Source: Desulfobacteraceae bacterium (lineage in GTDB: Bacteria > Desulfobacterota > DSM-4660 > Desulfatiglandales > Desulfatiglandaceae). Taken from it: a DNA stretch of 6,400 nucleotides. The stretch lies in assembly GCA_030589715.1 (NCBI GenBank), contig JAUUVE010000125.1, positions 1 to 6,400 of the forward strand, written 5' to 3'. The notes under the pieces are model-generated. The model made no database searches. It was not told the DNA's origin and saw only the letters and a program-made list of their open reading frames with translations. Of the stretch, positions 1-6,400 are shown piece by piece. How positions within the stretch are numbered: the stretch's first letter is position 1; the number at the start of each line of letters is the position of its first letter. Both the position numbers and the translations under genes were made by a program.

Positions 1-932
1 ACCAGATTGGAGATAAGGACCACAATGGCAATCAGCAAAAAAGAGGCCTGGGCCATCGGATAATCGTTGTGGCTAACCGAAAGCACCACCTCCCTCCCGA
101 TCCCGGGCCAGGAAAAGACCGTCTCGGTAAGCGCCCCACCATTGATAGAAAAGGCCAGGCTGAGGCCTACACTGGTGACCACGGGTAGGGCGGCATTGGG
201 CGCTGCATGATGGTCACGGATCACCTTTTCCTCAAGGCCTTTGGCCCTTGCGGTCAGGATATAGTCCTCCTTGAGCGTCTCCAGCATGCTGCTCCGCATT
301 ATCAGCAGATAGGCACCGAAGTGTATAAGAAATAGGGTGGTCAAGGGCAGGACCATATGATGGATGATATCCAGGGCCTTTGCCAGGAACCCTGAATCCG
401 GGTCAAGCCATACCTCCTCGGAAACCATACCATTTATGGGGAACCAACCCAGCTTGAAGCCAAATACCCAAATCATGATCAGGGCCAGCCATGGCAGGAA
501 AACGGTATGGGTGACCAAGGCCCCGATGGTCATTCCCGCGTCGATTTTGTCCCCCTTGTGCCACGATGCTATCTTTCCCAAGAACACCCCTACCAGGGCC
601 GATAGGATGATGGAGGTGGTGAAGAGGAGGACGGTGTTAGGTAGACGATCCCATATGATTGTGACCACCGGTTCCCCGTAAGTAAAAGAATATCCGAATT
701 GGCCCACAAAAAAATTCTTGATATAAATGATGTACTGAACCCAAAGTGGCTCATCCAGACCCAGTTGGGCAATAAGGTACTCTGAATCCTCTGGCGTCAT
801 GTCAGGATCGACCATCATGGCGACAGGATCCCCAGGGGCCAGACGGAAGATCAAGAACAGAACCGTAAGGATCACAAAGAAAATGACTATGATCTGGATC
901 AGTCTACGGGCGATGTATCTTCTAAGTTCCAT
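1..932 (-). CDS. DppB-type ABC transporter permease, 3' end cut by the window edge
   Basis: Inner-membrane permease subunit of a dipeptide/oligopeptide/nickel-type ABC importer (binding-protein-dependent transport family). 310 full codons are present and run off the left edge without a stop. DppB proteins are usually about 320-340 residues, so only some 10-30 residues are missing. The N-terminus MELRRYIARRLIQIIVIFF is typical: a short basic segment, a first membrane helix (about 10-30), then the conserved LAPGDP at 31-36. Further hydrophobic segments lie near 100-120, 135-160, 190-213, 250-265 and 293-310. The EAA loop that contacts the ATPase subunits is at about 222-250 (EDY, then TARAKGL, then NAALPV). 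The start has only a weak GGA upstream, but no better start fits the family N-terminus. It follows the binding-protein gene after 108 nt and presumably serves it. The DppC-type permease and ATPase genes would be expected beyond the left edge. The substrate cannot be told from the permease. Confidence 0.95.
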   Translation of the reverse strand, partial: MELRRYIARRLIQIIVIFFVILTVLFLIFRLAPGDPVAMMVDPDMTPEDSEYLIAQLGLDEPLWVQYIIYIKNFFVGQFGYSFTYGEPVVTIIWDRLPNTVLLFTTSIILSALVGVFLGKIASWHKGDKIDAGMTIGALVTHTVFLPWLALIMIWVFGFKLGWFPINGMVSEEVWLDPDSGFLAKALDIIHHMVLPLTTLFLIHFGAYLLIMRSSMLETLKEDYILTARAKGLEEKVIRDHHAAPNAALPVVTSVGLSLAFSINGGALTETVFSWPGIGREVVLSVSHNDYPMAQASFLLIAIVVLISNL

Positions 933-973
933 AAGATCCGCTATCCGGTAAACGTCCTACCGAACCACTTGAC

Positions 974-1038
974 TCGCAGAGCGCATGGCGCATAGAGTGA
1001 CGCTTTGTGCTATGCTCTTTGCGCTCTGCGCTTTGCGT
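974..1038. repeat. Two opposed arrays of a degenerate 7-bp repeat (GCGCAWA), forming a hairpin
   Basis: This fills most of the 108-nt gap between binding-protein and permease genes. On the plus strand, 974-1001 reads as four heptads: tcgcaga, gcgcatg, gcgcata, gagtgac (the last badly degraded). From 1004 to 1038 five heptads follow in the opposite orientation: tttgtgc, tatgctc, tttgcgc, tctgcgc, tttgcgt. Their complements are gcacaaa, gagcata, gcgcaaa, gcgcaga and acgcaaa. Segment 974-994 can pair with 1011-1031 at 17 of 21 positions, leaving a 16-nt loop. The hairpin begins only a few bases after the upstream stop codon. It has no T-tract on the transcribed strand, so it is not a canonical intrinsic terminator. 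A role in stabilising the binding-protein message or lowering permease expression is possible but inferred. The remaining bases of the gap show no other clear element. Confidence 0.8.
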
Positions 1039-1040
1039 CA

Positions 1041-2777
1041 TCAGATCGGCTTCAACTGAAGGAAGGACCACATATTTCCGACCCCTCCAAGCATCTGTAC
1101 CCATCCGCTAAATCTTCCCGTGCGGACTGCCTCAACCAGTTTCGGGTTGTAAAGGGGGATATAGGGGACGTCCCTCAGGATTATCTTCTGCATCTCCCAT
1201 ATCAATTTCCTTCGTTTCTCCCTATTCATGGCGCTAGCGGATTCATCGGCTATGCGATCATAATTCGGGTTGCTATATCCGCTCATATTCCATCCACGTC
1301 TTTTATCATTCTTGGTAATAAAGAAGTTTCTCAAGTAGTCCGGATCAAGAGACAACCTCCCATATCCCAAGATAAAGGCATCAAAGTCATGTCGCACCTT
1401 GACCTGCTGGATCAGGGCACCAAAGGCCATGGGCCTCGAATAGGCCGGGATGCCCAGCTCCCTCAGCCATTCCTGCATCATCATACCGGACATGGCCCGA
1501 TGCGGGTCATAGTCTGCAGGTGGTGTCAGAATCGTGAATTTCTCCATAGGCCGTCCGTCGGGCATCCGGATACCTTCACCTCGCACGACCTTCCCGCTCG
1601 TGTCTACCGGTGGAACCTCCCAGGTATAACCCCCACCCTCAAGAATCTCATAGGCCTTCTTGATGCGCTGCTCCCTGTTGCACCCTTGACAATAACGGGG
1701 CACATCCGGGCAGTACCAAAACTTGTTCCCTGGGGGCACAATGGAGTACATCCTGAGCCCGTATCCCTGAAGGATTCTTGAAATGATGAACTCCTCGTCG
1801 ATCAAGGTAGCCACCGCTCGCCTCAAATTGACATCCTTGAAGGGGGATTTTCTGACATTGAACCCCATGTAATAAAGTGCACTTCTCTCATTGTTGAACA
1901 ACTGGATATCGGGGCTTGCCTTGAGATCCTCAATATATCCCGGCTGGATGCCCCAATAAAACATATCCATGCTCCCCTTCTTCAGGGCGAGGATGGCGGC
2001 ATCGGAGGTGCCGTAGATCTTGAAAATAATCCCGTCTATGTAAGGACCAAGCAACCTATCACTTATCTTCTGACCTTTACCGAAAAAGAGCTTGTTCTTT
2101 TGGAGGAAAAGGTAGGCCCCCTGCCTCCAATCCTTCAAGACAAATGGGCCGCTGCCCACCGGGTTCTCTATCTTGTGATTTAGTAACGTGACAAGTGGTT
2201 TTTTTGCCTTCCTTGCCACTTCAATAATCTTGGTCCACTCCTTTTCTTGTACTATGGGTGTAGTAAGTGTTCTTGTCAGGAAGATGGCCTTTGGTTTCTC
2301 GAGATAAAATTTCACGGTGTGTTTGTCCGGTGTCTCAATCTTCTTGATAAACTTCCATTTGGAGAGGTACCTGGGTACCCTAAACTCCTTTATAAAGAGC
2401 CCGGTAAAGGCCACATCCGCCGATGTCAATTCTGTACCGTCAGACCACTTGGCAGGCCTGATCTTGACCGTATAGGAAAGCGATTCAGCGTCAAATACAG
2501 GTTTGTCTGCTGCCAGCCATGGAATGAGTTTCAGCGTGTCGGGGCTCCGTATATATAGGGGCTGGTATATCAGGCCAAGGACCTTTAACGACCATCTGTC
2601 ACCCGCGCGCCAGATATTGAGCGTCTTGGGTTCCAGTAAGAGCCCCACCTTGAGCATGTTGGCCGCCAATGTGTTAGTGCTCGATACATGAATGGTAAGC
2701 AGCAGCATCATAGCGGTCACAAGCAGGAAGGCCTTGCAACTCCAACCCGTCTTTCGAGTGGGATTTCTACTGTTCAT
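1041..2777 (-). CDS. Periplasmic oligopeptide/dipeptide-type substrate-binding protein (SBP_bac_5)
   Basis: A 578-residue extracytoplasmic solute receptor of ABC importer family 5 (DppA/OppA/NikA-like). It should capture a peptide-like ligand or metal complex in the periplasm and deliver it to the adjacent permease. The N-terminus has a basic n-region and a hydrophobic core at about 16-30, with probable signal peptidase I cleavage near TLAA/N (residue 39-40). There is no lipobox cysteine. Family signatures are the early segment with YQPLY at 71-75, the WSDGTELTSADVAFT block at 111-125, NPVGSGPF at 205-212, and the C-terminal block with SNPNYDRIAD (502-511) and VPYIPLYN (537-544). Length is typical. 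An unusual cluster Cys356-X6-Cys363-X2-Cys366 lies in the middle region. The start is supported by an AAGGA box 7 nt upstream. It lies 40 nt after the second ATP-grasp gene and 108 nt before the permease. Family is certain; the ligand is unknown. Confidence 0.95.
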   Translation of the reverse strand: MNSRNPTRKTGWSCKAFLLVTAMMLLLTIHVSSTNTLAANMLKVGLLLEPKTLNIWRAGDRWSLKVLGLIYQPLYIRSPDTLKLIPWLAADKPVFDAESLSYTVKIRPAKWSDGTELTSADVAFTGLFIKEFRVPRYLSKWKFIKKIETPDKHTVKFYLEKPKAIFLTRTLTTPIVQEKEWTKIIEVARKAKKPLVTLLNHKIENPVGSGPFVLKDWRQGAYLFLQKNKLFFGKGQKISDRLLGPYIDGIIFKIYGTSDAAILALKKGSMDMFYWGIQPGYIEDLKASPDIQLFNNERSALYYMGFNVRKSPFKDVNLRRAVATLIDEEFIISRILQGYGLRMYSIVPPGNKFWYCPDVPRYCQGCNREQRIKKAYEILEGGGYTWEVPPVDTSGKVVRGEGIRMPDGRPMEKFTILTPPADYDPHRAMSGMMMQEWLRELGIPAYSRPMAFGALIQQVKVRHDFDAFILGYGRLSLDPDYLRNFFITKNDKRRGWNMSGYSNPNYDRIADESASAMNREKRRKLIWEMQKIILRDVPYIPLYNPKLVEAVRTGRFSGWVQMLGGVGNMWSFLQLKPI

Positions 2778-2784
2778 AGCCTTT

Positions 2785-2789
2785 TCCTT
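2785..2789 (-). promoter_or_regulatory. Ribosome binding site of the binding-protein gene
   Basis: AAGGA on the minus strand, 7 nt before the ATG at 2777, inside a purine-rich run. It is the clearest Shine-Dalgarno sequence in the window. It lies in the 40-nt gap after the ATP-grasp stop, so the binding protein can be translated independently of the upstream genes. The same gap shows no convincing terminator or promoter. Confidence 0.7.
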
Positions 2790-2817
2790 TCTTCTGTCTA
2801 ATTGTTTTACAAAAAAG

Positions 2818-3810
2818 TCACGTAGCCTTCATCTCCCCTACCTTCTGTTCAATGAAGTCTATGACTTTGGCCTCCAGCCTTACATTGTCAAGCCGGTTTA
2901 TACGAGGAATGCCGCCTGGGCTGACACAGTTTATCTCTACCATCTTATCTCCAATAACGTCAACTCCTACAAAGAACAGCCCATCTTGTACCAACCGGTC
3001 TTTGAGGGCAGCACAGATCTCTCTTTCCTCTGGCGTCACCTCGTGCCTGTATGCCCGGGCCCCCGCATGGATATTGGTCCGAAATTCACCCTTACGGGGC
3101 TTCCTTCTCATCGCCCCTATAATTTCACCATTTAGCAAAAGGATCCTCACATCACCCTCTCCCTGCACCACATCCAGATACTCTTGTACCATAATCGGTT
3201 CTCTCTCCGGGTAAGAGCGATAGGCCTTCACATAGTAATGGATCAGAGAATGTAGGTTCTCACGATCCTGCACGCTTACCTTGATCACCCCCTCGCCCCC
3301 ATATCTCTGCAAGGGCTTGACTACCATGGCACCTCCAAAATCGTCAATTATCTTCTTTAGTCGGGCTGGATCTCTTGAAACATGGGTTTCAGGAATAATG
3401 TTGGGAAAATTGAGGGTGTAAAGTTTGCTGTTTGCCAGAATCTGACCGCTTGTACTGTTTATCATGAATACCTGGTCATTGACAGACGAGAGGAACTCCA
3501 TGGTCTGGTAGACCAGGGGAGGATTCTTACGCAGAAACAGGGCATCAAGATCCGTGACGGTCTCGTATATGAGTTCGTCCCTCTTGAGGCAATTGATGAG
3601 GCCCCGCCAATATCTCTTCATGGAAAGATCCGGGGGCACAGTGATATTTCGCATCCTGGCCACCACTTCATTCTTTCGGATGTACACATCGTGCGCTTCC
3701 AAAAAATAGACCGAATGCCCCCTCTGGTTGCACTCATACATCAAATGGCTGGTGGTCTCATTTTCTGGATCGATAGAGTCCAGCCTATCCATCAAAAAGG
3801 CTATATGCAT
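2818..3810 (-). CDS. ATP-grasp ligase of the prokaryotic glutathione synthetase (GshB) type
   Basis: A 330-residue cytoplasmic ATP-grasp ligase that should form an amide bond by way of an acyl-phosphate. It resembles E. coli GshB (316 residues) along its length. The N-terminal part starts MHIAFLMDRLDSI and has LFLRKNPP at 91-98, matching the MRKDPP segment of GshB. The ATP-grasp domain has Lys165 in VVKPL, a glycine loop GGEG at 171-174, the hinge QEY at 209-211, D220-x-R222, the metal-site segment FVGVDVIGD at 280-288, and Glu292/Asn294 in VEINCVSPGG. The loop at 243-251 (FRTNIHAGA) looks more like RimK (FRSNLH) than like the RGNLAAGG of E. coli GshB. The ATG lies inside the end of the preceding ligase gene (10-nt overlap), which implies translational coupling. 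With no gshA-like gene nearby and a RimK-type ligase next door, true glutathione synthesis is only one option; ligation of an amino acid to another small peptide is equally possible. Confidence 0.88.
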   Translation of the reverse strand: MHIAFLMDRLDSIDPENETTSHLMYECNQRGHSVYFLEAHDVYIRKNEVVARMRNITVPPDLSMKRYWRGLINCLKRDELIYETVTDLDALFLRKNPPLVYQTMEFLSSVNDQVFMINSTSGQILANSKLYTLNFPNIIPETHVSRDPARLKKIIDDFGGAMVVKPLQRYGGEGVIKVSVQDRENLHSLIHYYVKAYRSYPEREPIMVQEYLDVVQGEGDVRILLLNGEIIGAMRRKPRKGEFRTNIHAGARAYRHEVTPEEREICAALKDRLVQDGLFFVGVDVIGDKMVEINCVSPGGIPRINRLDNVRLEAKVIDFIEQKVGEMKAT

Positions 3811-4694
3811 GAGGCGCTCCCATAATTCTTGGTCACATACTGAACAATTTGAGACGCAATATCCAGTCCCGTCGAGGCCTCAAGCCCCCTGAACCCGGGA
3901 GAGTAATTGACTTCCACCACCTTTGCCGTGCCACTGCCATCCACAATGATGTCCGTCCCAGAGATCTCAAGGCCCAAGGTCCTGGTTGAACTGATGGCCA
4001 GTTCTGCCAACCCTTGCCCTAATGTCACGGGCCTGCCGCCACCTGTCAGGTGGATATTGGACCGAAAATCCGTAGGCTTGGGCCTGAGTTCCATGGCCCC
4101 TATAACCCGATTGCCCAAGACAAAGGCCCGGATGTCCCTCCGCCCATGGGAGGGCACATATTCCTGAATCAAGAGCCCCTGACTCTTATCCAGCAGGTTG
4201 TGTATGATAAACTCGGCCGTGGCTTGAGACTCCACCAAGACCACCCCGGTCCCTTGCCTGCTTGAAAGTGTCTTTGCCACCACCGGGTAACCGCCGATCT
4301 TCCTTACGGCCTCTTTGAAGAGTTGGAAATTACCGATCAGGTGCGAATCAGGCACCGGAATCCCTTTTCTCGCCAGGCTCTGAAGGCCCAGAAACTTGTT
4401 CCTGGCCAGGAGGACCGACTGAAAGTCATTTACCACAGGAATACCTGAGAGCTCAAAGTGTCGTACAAGGGAGAGGGCATAGTCGTTAATTGTTGCCCCG
4501 ATCCTGGGCAAGAGGACATCCGGTCTAGCGTCAACCCCCCTTATTCCAAGCTGCGGCCTACCAGCGGTAACCTCAAAGAAGCAATCCCTGGGATGAATGA
4601 GTGAGACCCTGTGACCCTGCTCTTCGGCAGCCTCGATCAATCTTCGATTAGGGTGATATCTATGGTTTCGTACGCTCAGTATCCCGATGAGCAT
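3801..4694 (-). CDS. RimK-family ATP-grasp amino-acid ligase
   Basis: A 297-residue ATP-grasp enzyme close in length and motif order to E. coli RimK (300 residues), which adds glutamates to the C-terminus of ribosomal protein S6. Relatives (MptN, CofF, LysX) add glutamate or an amino group donor to pterins, F420 or carrier proteins. Visible motifs are MLIGILS at the N-terminus, LPRIG at 62-66, Lys141 in VVAKTL, QGTG at 147-150, the hinge QEY at 177-179, DIR at 187-189, FRSNIH at 210-215, GTDI at 246-249 and EVNYSPG at 261-267. I chose the ATG at 4694: MLIGILS is the family N-terminus, and an upstream ATG at 4820 would add 42 unrelated residues and overlap the radical SAM gene by 109 nt. A GTG at 4715, overlapping the upstream stop as GTGA, is an alternative adding 7 residues. 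The gene overlaps the next ligase by 10 nt. The acceptor is unknown; S6 is unlikely to be the only candidate given the context. Confidence 0.92.
   Translation of the reverse strand: MLIGILSVRNHRYHPNRRLIEAAEEQGHRVSLIHPRDCFFEVTAGRPQLGIRGVDARPDVLLPRIGATINDYALSLVRHFELSGIPVVNDFQSVLLARNKFLGLQSLARKGIPVPDSHLIGNFQLFKEAVRKIGGYPVVAKTLSSRQGTGVVLVESQATAEFIIHNLLDKSQGLLIQEYVPSHGRRDIRAFVLGNRVIGAMELRPKPTDFRSNIHLTGGGRPVTLGQGLAELAISSTRTLGLEISGTDIIVDGSGTAKVVEVNYSPGFRGLEASTGLDIASQIVQYVTKNYGSASCI
3817..3821 (-). promoter_or_regulatory. Ribosome binding site of the GshB-type ligase, inside the RimK-type gene
   Basis: GGGAG on the minus strand, 6 nt before the ATG at 3810. It lies within the last codons of the RimK-type gene and supports the overlapping start. 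Confidence 0.55.
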
Positions 4695-4711
4695 AACTTG
4701 ATTTCGTGCCC

Positions 4712-6397
4712 TCACCTGACCAAGGAATCTAGCTTGACAAGAACCTTTTCGACTCTTGGTGAAAATAGTTCTTTTGAGCCGGACTCTCTTATAGCCAACT
4801 GTAGTTCCCTCTTCAAGCAAAAAAGCCCCAGTATCTCATCGGGACCATAGCCTTCTCCTCGAAGGAGTTTGTAGATCTCCTCCACATAAGTCTGTCCATC
4901 GGTAAGGCTTTTGTCGATCCTATTTAACATCTCGCCCATCAACCGGGCGGCCTCTACCGCATCCATGGAGTTGTGGCTCCAGGCAAGACCAAGGCCCTGC
5001 AGGCCAAACCGATCCCTCTCTTGGTGGACCAGGGTATTCCCACTGTAATAGAAAAGGTAAGGGTGATAATAAGGGAGTCCGCTGTTGTTAATAAATTCAA
5101 CGGTCTCTGAGAAAGTTTCCGCTGTTTCCCCGGGATAGCCAATAATAAAGCTTCCCCTTCCATAAATGCCATGATCACCGAGCATCTTGATGGCATCAAT
5201 TGATTGATCCACCCTTAATCTCTTGTCCATATTATCCAGGATCTTCTGGCTCCCAGATTCAAGGCCCAGATCAACGAACTCGCAACCTGACAATTTCATG
5301 AGCCTTACCAGTTCAGGGGTTAGAGAGCTTGCACGGGCAAAGGAAGACCATGTAAAACAGAACCTCTCCTCAAGCATCATCTGCAGTACCGCCTCGAGCC
5401 TTGCCCTATTGGCAGTGAAATTGTCGTCTGTAAAGCGTATGTGTTCAACAAATCCAAGACTGTTTATGGACTTAAGCTCTCCTCTGAGCACCTCTATTGA
5501 CTTGTAGTGAATCTCGGGAAATAACCAGTGATAGGTACAGAAGCGGCATCTGTAGAAACACCCTCTACTGCTGTTTACAGGCAAGATCTTGCGAAGATAA
5601 CCCTTCGGGATATTCTGCCACGGTATGGCAGTCTCGTCCATCAGGACTTCTTCACTTTGACGAGGAGTAAAGACAAGCCTCTCTTTCTTATCAAACAGTC
5701 CCAGATTCGGTACATTGCCAAGATCTTGCCCCTGGCCCAGTGCCTGAAGCAGCCTTACCAGGGTCTGCTCTCCCTGTGCCTCTATTACAAAGGCATCAAC
5801 CTTCCCACAAAATGTGGAAAAAAAGCCCTTGGCCTGGGGTGAGAGGCCATCGCCGGGATCCAACGCCTTCTTGACCAGCATCCCCCCTGCAATCACAGCC
5901 ACTTCGGGGGCAAACTGCTTGATCTGGGCAGCGATATCCCTTATATCGTTCATGTAGATAAAATTGGATGAGATACAGACCGCCAGCGGACCTTTTTGTA
6001 AGAGATCCGTCATCTTGGCCGTGGAATAGTTCTGAACAATGATGGGATCAAACCCGTGCCCAATGAGGTACTGATACAGATAAATGCCGTTTAGGGTGAC
6101 GCTGTTGGCAAGGGAATAATATTGTGTCACATTGGCTGGTGTAAGTTCCGGTGTCCTGCGGCCATTCTTGATGAAATTCATAAGGTCAAGAAGGTCCATA
6201 TATCGACCATCCAAGAGCAGGATAAGTCTTAGGATATTCTCATGTACCCCATTTTGAATGGCCGGCAGGTCAAGGTTGGGGAACCGGGATGACTGCCGCT
6301 CAGCTCGACTTAGGGCATTTGTCATCTTCCGCCTCAAATGGGCGTCATTGTTCAATGGCTGGTTCTGTGCGATTATTATAACTTTCGGTAGTTTCAT
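4712..6397 (-). CDS. Radical SAM protein with N-terminal B12-binding-like domain
   Basis: A 561-residue cytoplasmic enzyme. The radical SAM core carries the [4Fe-4S] motif Cys280-X3-Cys284-X2-Cys287 in SSRGCFYRCRFCTYH. It continues with FTDDNFTAN (322-330), LGLESGSQKILDNMDKR (377-393) and the strand FIIGYPGET (417-425), all typical of the B12-binding radical SAM class. Before it, about 85-235 looks like a cobalamin-binding Rossmann domain: LNGIYLYQYLIGHGFDP, then a SSNFIYMNDI strand-helix, then VAVIAGG at 166-172. The DxHxxG cobalamin-ligand motif is not visible. Residues 1-85 form an extra helical segment I cannot assign. The C-terminal 120 residues are helical and unassigned. Class B relatives methylate unactivated carbons or do other radical chemistry; the reaction here is not predictable. 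The ATG is 3 nt from the window edge, so the upstream region, promoter and any further operon genes are not visible. The stop lies 17 nt before the RimK-type ATG. Confidence 0.92.
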   Translation of the reverse strand: MKLPKVIIIAQNQPLNNDAHLRRKMTNALSRAERQSSRFPNLDLPAIQNGVHENILRLILLLDGRYMDLLDLMNFIKNGRRTPELTPANVTQYYSLANSVTLNGIYLYQYLIGHGFDPIIVQNYSTAKMTDLLQKGPLAVCISSNFIYMNDIRDIAAQIKQFAPEVAVIAGGMLVKKALDPGDGLSPQAKGFFSTFCGKVDAFVIEAQGEQTLVRLLQALGQGQDLGNVPNLGLFDKKERLVFTPRQSEEVLMDETAIPWQNIPKGYLRKILPVNSSRGCFYRCRFCTYHWLFPEIHYKSIEVLRGELKSINSLGFVEHIRFTDDNFTANRARLEAVLQMMLEERFCFTWSSFARASSLTPELVRLMKLSGCEFVDLGLESGSQKILDNMDKRLRVDQSIDAIKMLGDHGIYGRGSFIIGYPGETAETFSETVEFINNSGLPYYHPYLFYYSGNTLVHQERDRFGLQGLGLAWSHNSMDAVEAARLMGEMLNRIDKSLTDGQTYVEEIYKLLRGEGYGPDEILGLFCLKRELQLAIRESGSKELFSPRVEKVLVKLDSLVR

Positions 6398-6400
6398 AGC

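Noticed and set aside
364..681. Plus-strand 105-codon frame within the left part
   Set aside because: It lies antisense to the DppB-type permease, whose frame is continuous from 932 to the left edge with all family motifs.
974..1038. CRISPR array or intrinsic terminator reading of the repeats
   Set aside because: The units are 7 bp, contiguous without spacers and degenerate, which rules out CRISPR; no T-tract follows the hairpin on the transcribed strand, so it is not a standard terminator.
1005..1781. A 258-codon open frame on the plus strand opposite the binding-protein gene
   Set aside because: It is wholly antisense to a clear SBP_bac_5 gene, its product has no recognisable domain, it begins inside the heptamer repeat, and its residue mix (rich in H, P, R, S) is that of a shadow frame.
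2778..2817. Possible terminator in the 40-nt gap before the binding-protein gene
   Set aside because: The message has a T-run followed by a 4-bp TTGT/ACAA stem only; the stem is too short and the T-run is on its wrong side, so it is not an intrinsic terminator.
2692..3135. Plus-strand frame with a hydrophobic N-terminus across the gap between binding protein and GshB-type ligase
   Set aside because: The hydrophobic stretches are antisense to the signal peptide and ligase codons; most of it overlaps two well-supported genes and no ribosome binding site or family feature supports it.
4712..6397. RiPP precursor peptide within the operon
   Set aside because: The gaps between genes are too short to hold one and no small same-strand frame with its own ribosome binding site was seen; a precursor could only lie outside the window.

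Overview
The window is a stretch of Gram-negative bacterial chromosome at roughly even base composition. All recognisable genes lie on the minus strand, so transcription runs from the right edge to the left edge. A periplasmic binding protein with a non-lipoprotein signal peptide points to a diderm. The gene mix (B12-fold radical SAM enzyme, ATP-grasp ligases, dipeptide-type ABC importer) and a tandem heptamer repeat of GCGCAWA type are reminiscent of Desulfobacterota (former Deltaproteobacteria). That assignment rests on memory of such genomes, not on a database search.

Layout in transcription order: (1) a radical SAM protein with an N-terminal B12-binding-like domain (6397-4712); (2) a RimK-family ATP-grasp ligase (4694-3801), starting 17 nt after the first stop; (3) a second ATP-grasp ligase of the prokaryotic glutathione synthetase type (3810-2818), overlapping gene 2 by 10 nt; (4) a family 5 oligopeptide-type periplasmic binding protein (2777-1041), 40 nt downstream; (5) a DppB-type permease (932 to the left edge, nearly complete), separated from gene 4 by a 108-nt gap. 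That gap holds two opposed arrays of 7-bp repeats able to fold into a hairpin. The window is almost fully coding, and no RNA gene, insertion sequence or CRISPR array is visible.

The close spacing suggests one operon. A reasonable reading is that the two ligases add amino acids (glutamate or others) to a small acceptor, the radical SAM enzyme carries out a radical modification, and the binding protein plus permease take up a peptide-like compound: the precursor, the product or a metal complex of it. Neither a gshA-type gene nor a precursor peptide gene lies inside the window, so the substrate cannot be read from the sequence. The radical SAM plus paired ATP-grasp plus peptide importer cassette is the part of the window most likely to represent an undescribed pathway.
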